Shown here one piece after another: positions 1 to 26,674 of a DNA stretch of 64,000 nucleotides (its first letter is position 1; each line of letters begins with the position of its first letter). The DNA comes from Larimichthys crocea (lineage: Eukaryota > Chordata > Actinopteri > Sciaenidae), in the NCBI RefSeq assembly GCF_000972845.2, contig NC_040012.1:11406930-11470929 (forward strand). The letters run 5' to 3'. A model generated the notes under the pieces. The model made no database searches and was not told the origin of the DNA. It saw only the letters and a program-made list of their open reading frames with translations. The position numbers were made by a program, and so were the translations under genes.

Positions 1-11582
<11,582 letters not shown>

Positions 11583-11732
11583 GGGCTCCGCTGCTTGTAC
11601 TGGTGTTGATGGCTTCATTCCACTGGTCGGCGCTGGACACGGAGAAGGAGCGTTGGTGCATGCCATCTTTACTGCCGCCAAACACCGACCCGCCCGTCTG
11701 GAGGGAAGTGCTACTGTTGGAGTGAGGAGCGC
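11583..11732 (-). CDS. agap3: Serine-rich insert exon inside the PH domain
   Basis: Acceptor TTATTTTCCAG before 11,732; donor AGCCC then GTAAGAC. The split Gly codon leads to APHSNSSTSLQTGGSVFGGS, KDGMHQRSFSVSSADQWNEA and INTSTSSGA. DGMHQRS(F/Y)SVSSADQW.EA is diagnostic of AGAP1/AGAP3; RSFSVSS is a likely basophilic-kinase target (inference). Enters and leaves in phase 1. The donor has C as last exon base, slightly off consensus, but frame, phase and homology support it. Confidence 0.95.
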
Positions 11733-12976
11733 CTGGAAAATAAGTGACAGACACGAGAAAATGAATCCTGATTTCTTGTGTTCTCTACAGCTGTTTGAAT
11801 GCAAAAGTTATTCTGGTAGGACTGTTTTCTTTAAAAACAAAAAAGAAGTCAAGCCAAGAAGTGATAATGGTATAATTGAGTTAACAGTTTTTGGTACTTT
11901 CTACTGCACTGCAATGCTGCTGCCACCTTATTTGTGCACATCCCTCTGTCAAACAACCCCCCTTCACACAGGCACACACACGAATCCCCTCTCCCTCCGC
12001 CTTTGCCTCTAATTAGCCCTTAATTAACAAGATACACTCTGAACGCTAATTATCTCGCCTCATCCCTCTGACTGCCACATCGATCTCCACTGGCGTCAGC
12101 AGGCGTTCTCTCCCTAACTTCCAATCAGGCGAGCCACGGACGCCTGGCTCTCTTTACTAATTCATGGGTTAGGCTGCGCCATGTGGGGTCCTTTCCTCCT
12201 GTTCGCGAGCAGTCGCTACAACACGTCCTAACTACTCTGAAAAACTCATCGATTCACTTTGAACCACGTGAAGGGGAGTCAGATTACCTCCTTAAGCTTT
12301 GAAATGCATCAAACTGAAAAGAGCTGTATGATGCAAAACAAGAATTTGCTACAAAATTGTATGCTGTTATTCAGAAAAAAATCATTTAACCGAAATAAAG
12401 GTAGAATTACACAAATAAGAACATATTTTATATGACTTACAGGAAAAGATGGGAGGCTTATAAATAGATTTAGCCATCAGGAAAGTAAATTTTCACCCTT
12501 AAAGTTGACACAATAACTCATTTATAGACCCTTCTATATATTGTCTTGACATCCAAAAGTTAAAATTTTACAGGTTTTGTTTTGGAAAACAAGCCCATAT
12601 CTCTAATCTTCTCAACAATGCTTTCTCATCTTACAGGTATCACACATCAAGGCCTTTTATCCAATAATTACAAGAGAATATCAGTTTCTGATTGAGGTGA
12701 CAATAACAGAAAATATAGAGTGTGGGTCGTGTGTAAAGTAAACTAAGCGGCACGGGTGCTTGTTAGGATAATATGTCCTACTCATTATCTAGAGTAATAA
12801 GTGTATCAAATTCACATAATCATGTCTAATTAGTATCAGTAATTATCTTGTTGGGCCCAGGAATATTAATCTTCAGGTCCCAGAGGGGAGGGAGCAGAAT
12901 CGCAGCAAGAATGGGAGAGAGAGCGAGGGAATCATGCTGAGGAGCACTGACTAAATTAGCATGCTGAAATCAGAGC

Positions 12977-13015
12977 AGGAGGAGGAGGAGGTGGAGGAGA
13001 AGGAGGAGGAGGAGA
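12977..13015. repeat. (GGA)n purine tract
   Basis: Imperfect GGA/GGT trinucleotide repeat on the plus strand; pyrimidine-rich in the sense direction of agap3. Confidence 0.85.
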
Positions 13016-13894
13016 CGGAGCTGAGGAGTGGGGGGGACTGGAAAGAAAATGTGAAACTTTGTTTTTTAAAAAGTGACGAGTAAATTACACATAAAATAGA
13101 ACATTACATCTATAAAAATGGTTACTTTTAACATTACAGAATTTAAAAAAATATAAATATATATAATTTACAATGTGATACTTTCTTACTACAAAATTAA
13201 ACATTTATTTATTTCCAATGTGTGAAGTTTGACTATTTGATGCCTTAAAAAAGAGAAAAAAAGAAGAAAAAAAAAGAAGATAACTACAAGGCAACTTCGA
13301 TTGATATTTAAAATTCAACAATCATGTCTAATTGTCAAATTGGATGCTAATGATGAATGAATTATACATGGCTGTATCCATTAGTCCCCAGAGACCACTC
13401 CTGCATAAAGGGGAGGATAATGTAATTACAGTGGAGAAATAATCAGCTTGTGGCATTAAAAAGAGCACTGTACTCGCAGCTCCAGCCAGGCCTGAACTCC
13501 AGCACGCTTTAGCAGTGGAGCTATGGCAGACTGACAGTGACGAACCTGACAGCTGCAAACTGAGGTCCGAATGATGCGATTGAATACTGAATATTACTGA
13601 CTTTAGTGATTGTACGACTGATTGAATGTCAACTACAAACACATCAAGCTTTATCTCATTTTGATGCATTAGATATTTCAAATAATTAAAAACTAGGATG
13701 CAATAGAACATTTTAGTAGTAATAAAGTAAAGACTGTTTCATAAAAGCTCCCTGCAAAACAGAAACATCCATTTTGACAATTTCCTGACATTTTTTGAAA
13801 ACACTGAACTTTTATTTTGTCTCTTCTCCATTATTATTTTTGTGCGATCGAGACATTTATTGTGAAATTGCACGCATGTAGAGAGTGATACAAA

Positions 13895-14405
13895 GCAGTA
13901 CATTTACTTGATTACAAGGGTACTTTATGCGAGTATTTCTATTTTCTGCTCCTTTCTACTTCTACTCCACTACATTTCAGAGTGTAATATCATACTTTTT
14001 ACTCTACCACATTTATTTGACAGCTTTAGTTACAGGCTAGTTTGCAAGGTAAGAGTTTAAGTAGAAATAAAAAAAACTAAAATATATATTGTTTTTCAAT
14101 TTTAAATGTACGTGTTTTTCAAGTTTAATATATATTTTTATAGATTAAACTAACTTAACGTAGTAAAAGTAGTAAAACTAGCTCCACCACAGTGAGCTAT
14201 ATCATTAAAATACTTCTTAAACCACCAGTAATAACAGTATAATATTTAATAATAGCCAGTTGGTTGCACGAGGATAGTAATACACCTGTATTTCTAGTTA
14301 TGTACAATTTAAATTTTGATGAAGGTCTTTTACTTTTAAGTTTTTTTACATCGAGATATTTCTACTTTTATTTAACTAAAAAAACTCTTAATACTTAATT
14401 TACAA
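13895..14405 (-). repeat. Copy of a widespread teleost dispersed repeat
   Basis: The series of phrases (CTACTCCACTACATTTCAGAG, TTTATTTGACAGCTTTAGTTAC, then AACTAGCTCCACC and ATTAAAATACTTCTTA, then TTTTACTTTTAAG) matches in order, from memory, a repeat found in very many teleost introns whose consensus contains these phrases. It is diverged and has internal AT insertions. Orientation and the exact family name are not determined; a non-autonomous DNA element is likely. A related copy lies at 35.6-36.2 kb. Confidence 0.6.
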
Positions 14406-15789
14406 CTGCATCTAGATAATAATTAAAAAAAACATCATTAGCAAAGAGAAACATCCTGTTCAACTAAATTCCAAATGATACTTTTCTTATCTTGCTACAC
14501 ACACACATACTTCTAAATCAAAGCATTTCATTGTTTACTGCTGTGTAATTCTTTTTTATTTATTTATTTTATTAAAATTAATGAAAACTTAAAAGTACAA
14601 AGCACCATTATGAATATTTCTTGCTGACTGTATCGCCACGTGTATAAAGAAATAACAAAAAGCCATACAGTGTGTTCTGCAGGCTATTCAGGGCTGGGGT
14701 GTTAAGTAGAGGCGATGGATTAGCGGGGAGCAGCGCTGCCTTGCTTCTCATTTCTCTTTAGGCCGGGCCGTCAGTGGGTTGATGAGCCGTGACGAGGCCT
14801 GACCCCTCCGTGGAGTTGTTGCCATTATGTACAAGTAGTGGGATAATGAAGCATTCATGGTAATGTGGGCCGGGCAGCACATCATCTGCGGCTGTGTGTA
14901 ATCCACCAGCATCATCCTGACCAATGCCCAGATGTCCCCCTCCTCCGCCCGCGCTACGGCTGCTGTTGTCAGTCCCCACACAAGCCACTCAGACGTTCAG
15001 ATTCATACAAATACATTGTGTGATTGTACTTTATTAAAACAATTTTCACTCAAAATGATTTCATTTTCTGTACTTCTTTGGATATCTTGCTTTTTGAAAA
15101 AAAAAAAAATTCTTTAAATCATCATTTAGGCCTCATAAAGTGGTGATATTGCATATTTCCAGCTCATGACTGCTCCAGTTTGATGACATTTCCTCCTGAT
15201 ACTTACTACTGATACTAATTTAAATAAACACAAAAATAAAATTGAAGACGGAACAAACATACTCCAAACTATGAGTCTAAGGCAGGTACATGTACCCCAG
15301 GAGGTACTTCTACAGTTGTCAGGGAAAGATTGACGAGTAGCTCAGCTAATTTAAATAAACAGAAATTGTGAAACTGGACAGCTGAAAGTGCTGGACAAAT
15401 TGTTAAAACATCTACCACTGTAAGGGGGAGCAGTAGAAACTCAAACATCACCTGATACCACCTCTGTCCAGTCTTAAACTTGTATCAAAAATCTTGTAAG
15501 AATATTGAGTTTTAGTTATAGATTAGTTCAAAACTGAGACATTATGAGCATGACGGGTGGTGTTGATGATGCTTGTCTAATATGACACATCAGACAATAA
15601 AAGCTGGTGATCACTAGTTACCTAAAAGAGGTCAGAAAGTCTCGTGTTGGGGGTTGGCAGGGCCTGCTGGTCAGTATGTGTCTACTGGTGCTGTAGTGCT
15701 ATAGATTAAAGCTGGAGACAAATTATGGTAGAGAGTGAGGAGGGAATGAACTAAACACCTCCCTGAGATCTCCACCTCTTCCACATGCG

Positions 15790-15808
15790 TCTCTCTCTCT
15801 CTCTCTCT
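15790..15808. repeat. (CT)n microsatellite
   Basis: Nine to ten CT units followed by a CCCTCTCCC pyrimidine run. Confidence 0.9.
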
Positions 15809-17949
15809 CCCTCTCCCACAGGATTGATTCAAAGTGACTGAGCCCATTAATACTTTGACACAATGTATCTGTCGCCGGTGACACGGCAGGATGCGTGTTA
15901 ACAGGGAGGATCATATTTAAAATGGTTCCGCTCAGCAACCAGCAAAGGAATTAAACCTGGCCCGCTTGGCAAACTCGTTGGCGCATGCGTTCTCTCATTT
16001 ACTCTCTGTCTTCTCAGCCTCTCCTCTTCATCTTCCCATCTTCCCCCATCCACTCCGCCCCCCCACCCTCCGTTGCTATCCCTCTTCTCCCAGTGATTAT
16101 AAAGGTCTTTAGATCTAAGGAATGAATGAATTACCAAAGGCACAGACAAGGCTTGTGATTTGGACGCTGTGAATGAAAAATTACCCCTTTGTTCCCTTCA
16201 TCAATTGCACGTCTAATGAAATCAAAATCCCGATCACATAATCATAAGAGGGTCCTCCACCCAGAGAGAGACCTGATGTGATTTGTAACCTTTCTTTTCC
16301 TAAATGGAGATTAAGGCAAATCTCCCTCACATTGTTCCCTGATGCACAAATGGATGGCAACTGAAAATCTTGGGAATTTGTCACTGAGGTCTCCTCCAAG
16401 TAACGAACAACAGGAGAAGACAATATTGTTCAGTTTTTTTGTTTTTTTTTTTAAAAAGAAGAAGAAAAAATGAGCTGGTGCTGTTTTCCCAAAGCCTGGT
16501 CTGGCCTGTTTTTCAAGGCCCTTTGTCTGCCCCAATGACTCCCCTTAACCCAGCACTCAAGGTTAACAGTCTGTGGGATGGAACAACCTCGATCCAATGT
16601 CCTCTGCTCTGTAAACTCCTACATCTTTCCACTTTTGACTGATTAACCCGTTCAGCAGAGGCAGCACTTTGGCCAGGTTTAACAGTAACCTGCCTGGACA
16701 GTGCTAATGGTCCCTGCCGACCCGTCTTTGGCTCTGAACCCACTCTCCCGCCAGTTAGCTTTAGCCTGAGTAATGAAAACACTGTGCCCATTTCACAGCC
16801 GATGAAGGACCCCGCCTCCCTCTGGGGATCACTTTGCTAATTAGTATTAATTACTCTTAATCCTAACCCCTAAATCCAATCACTGGCTTCCCCTCTATAC
16901 GCCTGCCAGACTCTCTGCAGCCTCCGGTGGCGCAGCTCGCTGGGAGAAGAGCTCTATTTTTAAACTTGAAAGGTGGAGAAACCCTGGCCCGATGCTCAGG
17001 ACCAAACTGTTTTTCTGTTGCTATGACCCCACAATTACCTTCCAGATGAAAAATAAGGTCAGCATCAGCGTGGCAAAGGCATAAACAAACCCTTTTTGTG
17101 AGATTTCCTTAAACATGGGCATGATATTTAAACACAATTTCTAATTCCCTCTTGAATACTTTAGAGAATTAATAGATTTCTCGTAGACTCTCATTAAGTC
17201 ATCATTGTGTATACTATGAGGCAGCTAATTTGCATGAATGAACCATACAGAAAGCAGATAATTAACCTGTTGGGACCCATTTTTATGATTAATCACAAAT
17301 TGAAGACACAGAAAATGAGTACAGTAATAAAATACTAATTCAGTCACAATTACCTTTTATACCTGTGATTTGTTTTCCCTTTTGGGTAGTAGAAATATGT
17401 ACCAACCATGTCTATCCTTTAAAATTTAACAATATAAGTGAATTTTATTGTTATTATTATTATGTGGTATTCATTTTTAAAACAACAACTACAAGTAAAA
17501 AAAGACACGACAGAACCGGAGGTGTTGAATGAACATGACGTCGAAAAAAGGTGTTTGTGTCAGTGAAAATACAATCCAGGATATTTTATTAACTTTGAAG
17601 AGAGGAACAAGTTTCATCAGCTCACAGAAAGGTATTTTGTATTTTGTGTGTTGTTGTTTTTTTTTTATATGACACTTGCACTGATTATAATAAATTGTCT
17701 CAAGTCAAGCCTCTAATTATGACACAAACTGTTGTATTCACATCTTTAGAAAAACGCTTTGTGTAGCCACGTTATGTTTTTGACCGCAACTATAAGACTT
17801 GAAGCTAAAACAGCAAGCAAATGTACCAATCATACTCCAGGAGAATCGCTCAATCCAGAAGTGTTAGAACATAAATATTGTAAATTGTCCATTAATGTGT
17901 GTGTCTTTTATTCCCCTGACCTTTAGCCTCATATTAAAGTAAGACGTAC

Positions 17950-18121
17950 CTGTGTTTCCTATTCCTAGCTGCAAGGTGCTGCGGTCCTTGGTCATCCCGT
18001 TGGTTTTGGGGCTAGCAGTGGGGGCCACGGTGGCCACCGCTCTCGGGGGTCGCTTCCCGGGAATCTTGACCGTTGTCCTCAGCAAGTCTATCTCTTTCCC
18101 ATGTACGTTCTGCATGTAGTC
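17950..18121 (-). CDS. agap3: PH domain exon and start of the variable insert
   Basis: Acceptor CACTTTCTATAG before 18,121; donor ACAG then GTACGT. 57 codons plus one base: [81 protein letters not shown] is the conserved fourth-strand region of centaurin-gamma PH; from PPRA onward begins the long low-conservation insert that splits this PH domain. SPKTNG and [10 protein letters not shown] are recognisable family remnants. Exit phase 1. Confidence 0.97.
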
Positions 18122-20018
<1,897 letters not shown>

Positions 20019-20680
20019 TCAAAGCAGCATGGTGGATGATATGAGCCATTATGGATGTTAAATACCATAAAACAGCATTATTATTGTCATGGCGGTTACA
20101 TTTTTTTCAATAAGTCATAAAGTAAACAAACATCAGTGACAATTACCAAACAGTATGGAAGTGATTAGCTATATTGAAAACACACAATGTACAATTAAAT
20201 CCCCTTAAAGTTTCATTCTTTATTCTAATTTATTGTCTGACTGGTTTAATGATATGTTTTTTTTTTCTATTGTGACCATTTGATCCTCCAAAGTTGGCCC
20301 GAGTTCCTCTGGCACAGAGACCATTCAGAGAGAGAGAGAGACAATCCAATTTGCCAGACCTCCTCCCTGCATTCATACACATAACATGCTGAACTCTGGA
20401 AGACCTTTCAATCCAGGGATTAGGGAGTGTGATCTCCCCTCTTCAAAGCCCACTCAGCTCTTATTCTATTCTACTTTATCTTCTGGGGCCTTTTAGGGCC
20501 TCAGATGGTTTCCTTATCTGTTGAGTAAATCCACTGGTAAACAATGCAGTTCCTCTGCTGGAGGTGACCAAACGCTGCTGAGTGCAAGGGCCAGGAGGCT
20601 CTCTGGGGTTAAATAGTGAGGAGGGGCACGCTTAATTAGGGGATTAAGCAGGGGCAATGTTTGTGCTTTTACAGCCAGGG

Positions 20681-20682
<2 letters not shown>

Positions 20683-20720
<38 letters not shown>
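20683..20720. repeat. (GT)n microsatellite
   Basis: About 15 uninterrupted TG units, then TATGTGTG. Confidence 0.95.
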
Positions 20721-20722
<2 letters not shown>

Positions 20723-21908
20723 CTAAAAAGGGAGGGGGATTGAAGGGGTAGTGTATTTTGCTACCCAGGCCCATCCTGCGGGCTTTAATCCTGATTAACA
20801 CATCAGGCAGAGCTGACCCTCGGTGACCTGGGCACCAGGCTGTTTGCCGACAATCATCTTAATCCGAACCCCGACTCATCTAAGGGTGGGGGCGAGTACT
20901 GACTGTTGGCTGCATGCTGGGACTGAAGTTGGTTTTATTCATATCTTACCAATATACCTGTTTATAGCTTCTATGTTGAGCTGGACCTCAAATATTTTGT
21001 ATTAAAATGACTAAATCTACTAAAATCATTAAATTACAGTAGAGTATAGAATAATTTCTTGGGCCACTGAGAAAACAGACCAGCATCAATGATGTCTACG
21101 AGTAGCTGAAGCTTAATAAAAAAATATCTACTAAATAATTAGTAATAAAATAAAAGTCTGTTGTCCTTGTGGGTGAGAAGGGGAGGCAAAGGAGGCAAAA
21201 AAAAAGTGTTGAACATGTTGTAGATACTCTGATAATTATTGCTTCATAAATTCACTGTGCTCAAAAGCAAAAGTCATACAATTAAATAAAATATAATTGT
21301 TTATTTTAATACCAGGAAGCCTTGGTTATCCATTTTGTAATTATTGATACTTCCGATGATCTTTCAGGAAGAAACATTGCGTCGTTCAGATCGATAAGTT
21401 GCTGACTGCCCAGACTCTTCTCAATTTAGTCAATAAAAGGACTGTAAACACTTTTTAAATGGTTCTCTAATCATACAAAGTAAATGAAGCAGTCAAAGGG
21501 CCTCTGGCAACTTTATAATACATGTTTTACAAGCAAATATGTCTCATCTCGCGGCCCTAGTGAGGCATAAATAAATCTATACACGCAATCAGTGTGGAGC
21601 TTCATATATTTATCAGAGCTGTGAAGCAGATCAATAAAGATACTGAAACAATAACGTGAAAATCTTTACACGCACAGACTAATTTTTCAGTTATTTTATT
21701 TGAGCGGTTGTTGTCCATCACGGCTGCGGTATATCTTTCATAAAGCACGTCACTTTCAGTAATTGGAAGCTTGACAAATGATTTGAGATATATCATCATA
21801 ATTGTTTAATAATCGTTCACCACGTTGGATTGAGCAGTGCACTCTTTATGTGATAGTTTGACACCACCATGGAAGCATGTGTGCAGCCCTGTGCTTCCTT
21901 ACAACACT

Positions 21909-21909
<1 letters not shown>

Positions 21910-21944
<35 letters not shown>
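21910..21944. repeat. (CA)n microsatellite
   Basis: About 17 uninterrupted CA units. Confidence 0.95.
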
Positions 21945-21946
<2 letters not shown>

Positions 21947-24183
21947 GAGATGAGTGTGTTCAGCCTGTGCGACATAAGGAAACAGGCAGATCGTCAGACG
22001 TGCTCCTCTGTGTCCACACAATTGTCATATCTACACAGAGGAGATAGTGTCTTTGCCTCTTTTGTCAGACGACCAGCAGAGAAGCTGCATCCTGCCACTG
22101 TGGCTGACTGATAGGTCGGCCCTTTGTGACAGGCCGTGGAGAAGAGGAGGGGGGGACGGGACTGTGTGTTGGTGTCTGTTGGGTTGGGTTGGGTAAGGGG
22201 AGGGGGTCGATGATGGGGCAAGAATGCACTCACTGCTGAGGAGTCGCCAACAGCTCCTGAGTGCATTGTTATCCTCACTCAGTATTTTTATAGATGGGAG
22301 GGGGGTCAGAGCAGAGGGGAGAGGAGGTGGAGGTGAAGGTGGAGGGGGGGCATGTGTGTAATTTGGCCCGGGTGGGGGGGGGCGAGTGGTAATTAAGCAC
22401 ACATTGACGCTTTGATCTCCTTGATTGTGCATTTGACTGGGCTGGAGATCAGCTAGTCACACCACTAATCCCCCCCCACCTCACTCCATCCCTCCCTCCA
22501 CATCACATTATAGCCAAACTCCCCGCCCCCTCCAAAAAGAAATCCTTTGTAGATAAAGAGGGGCTGGTTTATCTTGTCAAAAGTTGCCATGATACTCGGG
22601 GAAACTGGTTCTGGACTTTAGAGGGGAGCTCCCTATCATGTGTTTGGATAAGAATGGGAGCGTTTTACAGTAAACATCACCCAGAGGAGGAGGGGTTTTC
22701 TAATCTTTAAATAAAAAAATAAAAAAAGGGCTCACCTGCACTCATCAGATTTGTCAGCTTCTGCTGGGAGTTACACTAATCTACATAAAAACCAAGGGCT
22801 TTACAGAGATTAAATAAAAATGATGTTTGTAGACTGTAGAACGTTTTTTAAAGGTATTTTGCGCACAAATAAAAATAATTTAATCTAATCTTCTGTTGTG
22901 TTAATTAAGTACAGCCTAAAAGAAATGTCACAAGACTTATTTTTATTTCATAATATCATGAAACGTTTGCATCTATTACACGATCCTCTGCTATCAGTGG
23001 CAGGCAGATAGATGACTGATAGACCCTGTACCTGTTAAACCGGTTTTCCCAAAGCGTTATTTTCTGATTGAGTGAGGGGGATTGGAAGCATCACCCTGCC
23101 ATTATTTCAGATGGACCAAAGCATATGCAATTTTCTTTCAAAGGGAATGAGAAGGTCTGGTTCAACACTTTCAAAAAAAAAAGAAAGAAAGGACATTATC
23201 TTCCATCATTTGCAGGTAAAGAGGATAATATAAGGATGCTGACCCATTTTCGAAAGCCCTTGTATAATCATGAGTGATTACTAATCAATGTGTCAATTAC
23301 TTCTCGTTCGGTTACAGTCGGACCTTTAGAAAAGATCCTTACTCAAATGTGTAATTCAGTGTTTGGTAACCTAAACTGGTCCTTTAAAGCAATGCATGAA
23401 TACATAAAAAAAGAAAAATAATATAAAATTACAATAAGAATAAAAATGGCAGCAAAAAGACTGGAAAAAAATCTAACTATGCTAAAATACAAATCTCTCT
23501 GATGTCAGTGAGTATTTAATGTAGCACCACGAAACAGATTTTGAAATTACCTAAAAAAAATAGTTTAAAGAAAATTATGTCTTTTGGGATATCTAATGAA
23601 AATTTCAGCTAATAACAGCTGTCAAAGTTGATTATATGGATATGTATGAATGAAAATTTATTCAAAAATATGCTACCGCCACACACAATTATGAGCAATA
23701 ATAATAAGTAACATTTCCACTGGGAATGTTCATATTATATTAAAAAAGGCGCAATCCATGATGCAAATGCAAGATTATTATCACAAATGATCACAGGAAT
23801 CTAACCCTACATAATAATGTTAAAAAGTCCACTGACATTTTTATGTTTTCTGAAGCTGTTATTAGTTTGTTTACATTGGTAGCATTTGTAAACACACAAT
23901 TAAAACAGGCCAATATTTTTCAGTCAGAAACACACAAATACTTGTTTATTTTCAATATATATAAGACGTGATATGTCAATTTCCCCTGAAATTTCTGAGA
24001 TCAGAAATTAGCTGATTGTTGCTTATAATATCTATATATAGATATATATTTTAATCTGATAGTTAATCTATACAAACAAACAGGAACGTTTCTTTGCAAA
24101 TAACCTTTCTGATGTTATGTCTTTGCCCTCAGCTCTTGTACTTGTGCTGAGCTACACTTGTACTGGCTTGTTATGTTGTGTTA

Positions 24184-24204
24184 TGTCGCCATCTAGTGGT
24201 TGGA
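24184..24204 (-). promoter_or_regulatory. Candidate CTCF-type site
   Basis: In the minus orientation the core is CCACTAGATGGCGAC, fitting the vertebrate CTCF core CCASYAGRKGGCRS at nearly every position. It sits about 150 bp from the exon ending at 24,349. Identified by eye only. Confidence 0.4.
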
Positions 24205-24348
24205 GTTACACATGGCTTTACCCAAACCCCGCAGGTTAACTGGCCTATCTATTGTGTGAATCTTTAAACATCTAATGACACAGAAAGGGATCATACTTAC
24301 CCAGGGACCTATGAGAAATGTAGGGTAAAAATGAGGAAAACTGCTTAC

Positions 24349-24432
24349 CTGTTTGATAGGTATGGCCCTTCCACTGCCTATGCTGTCTGTTTTACTGTCA
24401 ACGCTCTTTGCCTGTTCACTGGCTTTCCGTGA
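24349..24432 (-). CDS. agap3: Linker exon leading into the PH domain
   Basis: Acceptor TTTTCTTGCAG before 24,432; donor AAACAG then GTAAGCA. Exactly 28 codons, phase 0 at both ends: SRKASEQAKSVDSKTDSIGS then GRAIPIKQ. DSIGSGRAIPIKQ is the invariant centaurin-gamma lead-in to the PH domain. The upstream part SRKASEQAKSVDSKT is about three residues shorter than, and diverged from, mammalian AGAP3 (SRKGADLDREKK...), so this is a variable linker or a small neighbouring exon has been missed or lost. Confidence 0.96.
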
Positions 24433-25394
24433 CTGCAAGAAAACAAGAAAGTCAGTCAACAACTGAAGCGACACACTGACGGCAAAGCAAAGAGTGGGAG
24501 TTGTGGGGTTGTGAGGTGAGGGTCTTTATTTTTTTGGGGCGTGGTTGTGTATGTTGAGGTGTGTGTGTGAAGGAGTGAGAAAGAGAGACTGCGGGTCAGA
24601 AGAGGGGGGAAGTGAGGATTTGTGTTTTGAGCATTTGTGGAGAAACTCGACGTTGCAAAATAAAAGTCTCAAAAGAAGCTCAAAATTAACAGACAAGCAG
24701 ACCAGCGGAAACAAACAGCAGTAACACTGACGTGCAAGTTCAAAAGAAAAAATTAAAAGAGAGACCAAACCAAGACCACACTAGACACATCTCAACACAG
24801 AGGAGACCAAGGACGACCACACATTGAGTCATGACTCAGCCCTGAAACTCTTTGGGGGATCCTTCCCTCTGTTTGAGACCCAGAGTGGGCCCTTAGTGGA
24901 CCTGCAGTCCAACTGCTGCTACACCAGTGTAGCCTCAGCTGTGCCTTTAGCATAGTTGCACAGATAAGGGCTTTTGTAACACGTGAAATAGTCAAAAGTT
25001 CATCACAGGTTAAAGGGAGAGAAGGGAAAATGGTTATTTTTATAAAAGACATGTAGCTTCCTCCGATCTTTGACCTGCAAAACCTGGTGGGACATAAAAT
25101 TATTTTGCAAATATCACACTTCAAGCGTCAAATAAGTAAGAAAAACCCATGAACATGTTAAGTTTCTGGTCATGCCTGTGTAGGGACAAATGGTTAGACA
25201 GTAAATATTACCTCACATGGAAATAGATCATTTAAAAACCTTCCCACCCCAAAACAAATAAAGAGATGAGATACAGGCAGGGACAGACATGAGTGTGTAT
25301 GGTCTCACTCAGAACATGAGAAATGTCCAGTCACCAATGGAGAAGAGGTAGAGTCTGAGTTCAAGTAAACCAACTCTGGTGTTTATATTTTTTC
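24433..25394 (-). other. Intron segment between the candidate short-form 3' end and the PH-leading exon
   Basis: About 960 bases with no exon-like frame and no repeat longer than short GT/GA runs. If the poly(A) site near 25.4 kb is not used, this merges with the preceding sequence into one long intron. Confidence 0.55.
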
Positions 25395-25400
25395 CAACAT

Positions 25401-25406
25401 TTTATT
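25401..25406 (-). terminator. Candidate poly(A) signal AATAAA
   Basis: Plus-strand TTTATT, i.e. AATAAA in the sense direction, in an A-rich setting about 2.45 kb after the alternative stop codon, with a moderately G/T-containing stretch following. It is the last clear hexamer before the next coding exon at 24.4 kb. The sequence cannot show that it is used; an earlier AATAAA at 26,923-26,928 is the alternative. Confidence 0.35.
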
Positions 25407-26645
25407 TTTTTTAATGATGACTTGTTTAGCTTCTATACAGACACCATACAAAGCAAGTCACAAATTCACTTCAAAATATTCAACAGATTGAGCCAAACAT
25501 TGCAGTTCCCACAAAATATAGGATGAACAATAAAGGCATTATTTCATATACTCCTTATATGTATGTACTTTTTATAGAGTACCATTGTAAATAAAATACA
25601 ATACAAGATATACAGCAGTCTATATTTTCGTCAATCCGTTCATGATAGAAAAGCGATTATGCAAGAGTTCATAATCTCTGTACCAAACCTAAACTGAGAA
25701 AAAATAAAATAAATAAATGAATAAAAAACAAGTGAATGTGCAAAAATAAATAACTCAAAATAAATAAAAGGAAAACAAACGTTAAGTTTAACTACATTCA
25801 TACAAGTCGGTGCAACCCAGTTTCATTTGTTGGCAACTTTCAGTGTAATATCTCTCTGTAATACCTCAAAAACCCCACACACTCTACCCTGATTTTTATG
25901 AAGGCCTTCATAAAATTACCCAAAGTTTCTCTGATCTAAAATACCTCTATTATAATACATTTATACCACATTTTCAATTCCATTCAATACTTCAATACTC
26001 GCTGAAAAATGAGAAGGAATCAAATAAAAACGTACCAAATGAATGTAGGAAAATCTAAAAGGAAGAACAAAAAACAACTTGGCACCTCTAGTCCTTGAGT
26101 CCTCATTTATGGCAAAAGGCAGTGTGATGTCATGTAAGGAAAGGTTGAGTCCTTTGGGCGGCTGGATAACAGTTCCAAGAGTGACTTGACTGTACAGCGT
26201 GTGTTTTTTTTTGTATGAGATGTCTGAATGAGAGTTTGGGGGCGGGGAGGTTGGGGGTGGACGGGGCATTTCCAGAAGAGTCCCTACAGTCTGTCTCACT
26301 TCGTGATATTTGTCAGTCTACTTTGAGTGCACTCAAACACTCAAATGGACTCGACTTTAGGCAGCGTTTGACGCAAAGTCCTATGGTTTCCGTATAGTGC
26401 AACTTCTATGCATTACCCTAAATGCAGTAAAGCACCCAGGGTAACGCAGCGACAAGCTGTAAGTCCTCAATAAATAATCTCTTCTCTATCAGGATTGGCA
26501 AAGCAGGGGGACTCTTTTTTTTTTTTTTTAAACCATCATGCTCTTCTAATTCGGAAGGAGTTGGAAAGCCCTTTTTGTTGAAGAAAGGTTGGAAACAGAA
26601 GCACAAATCTGCAAATATTGAAAAACAGTGTCAAATGGTTATTTT

Positions 26646-26674
26646 TTTGTTTGTTTGTTTGTTTGTTTGTTTTG
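26646..26674. repeat. (TTTG)n microsatellite
   Basis: Six or seven TTTG units on the plus strand, within the candidate 3' UTR. Confidence 0.9.

Larger units (their letters stand above)
11733..17949 (-). other. Intron; dispersed repeat copy and simple repeats
   Basis: About 6.2 kb without exon-like frames. Holds a GGA tract (12,977-13,015), A/T-rich sequence (13,060-13,330), the dispersed repeat at 13,895-14,405, a (CT)n run (15,790-15,808), and mixed-composition blocks near 12,000-12,260, 12,830-12,900 and 16,780-16,960 containing TAATTA-like motifs that may be regulatory. Confidence 0.65.
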
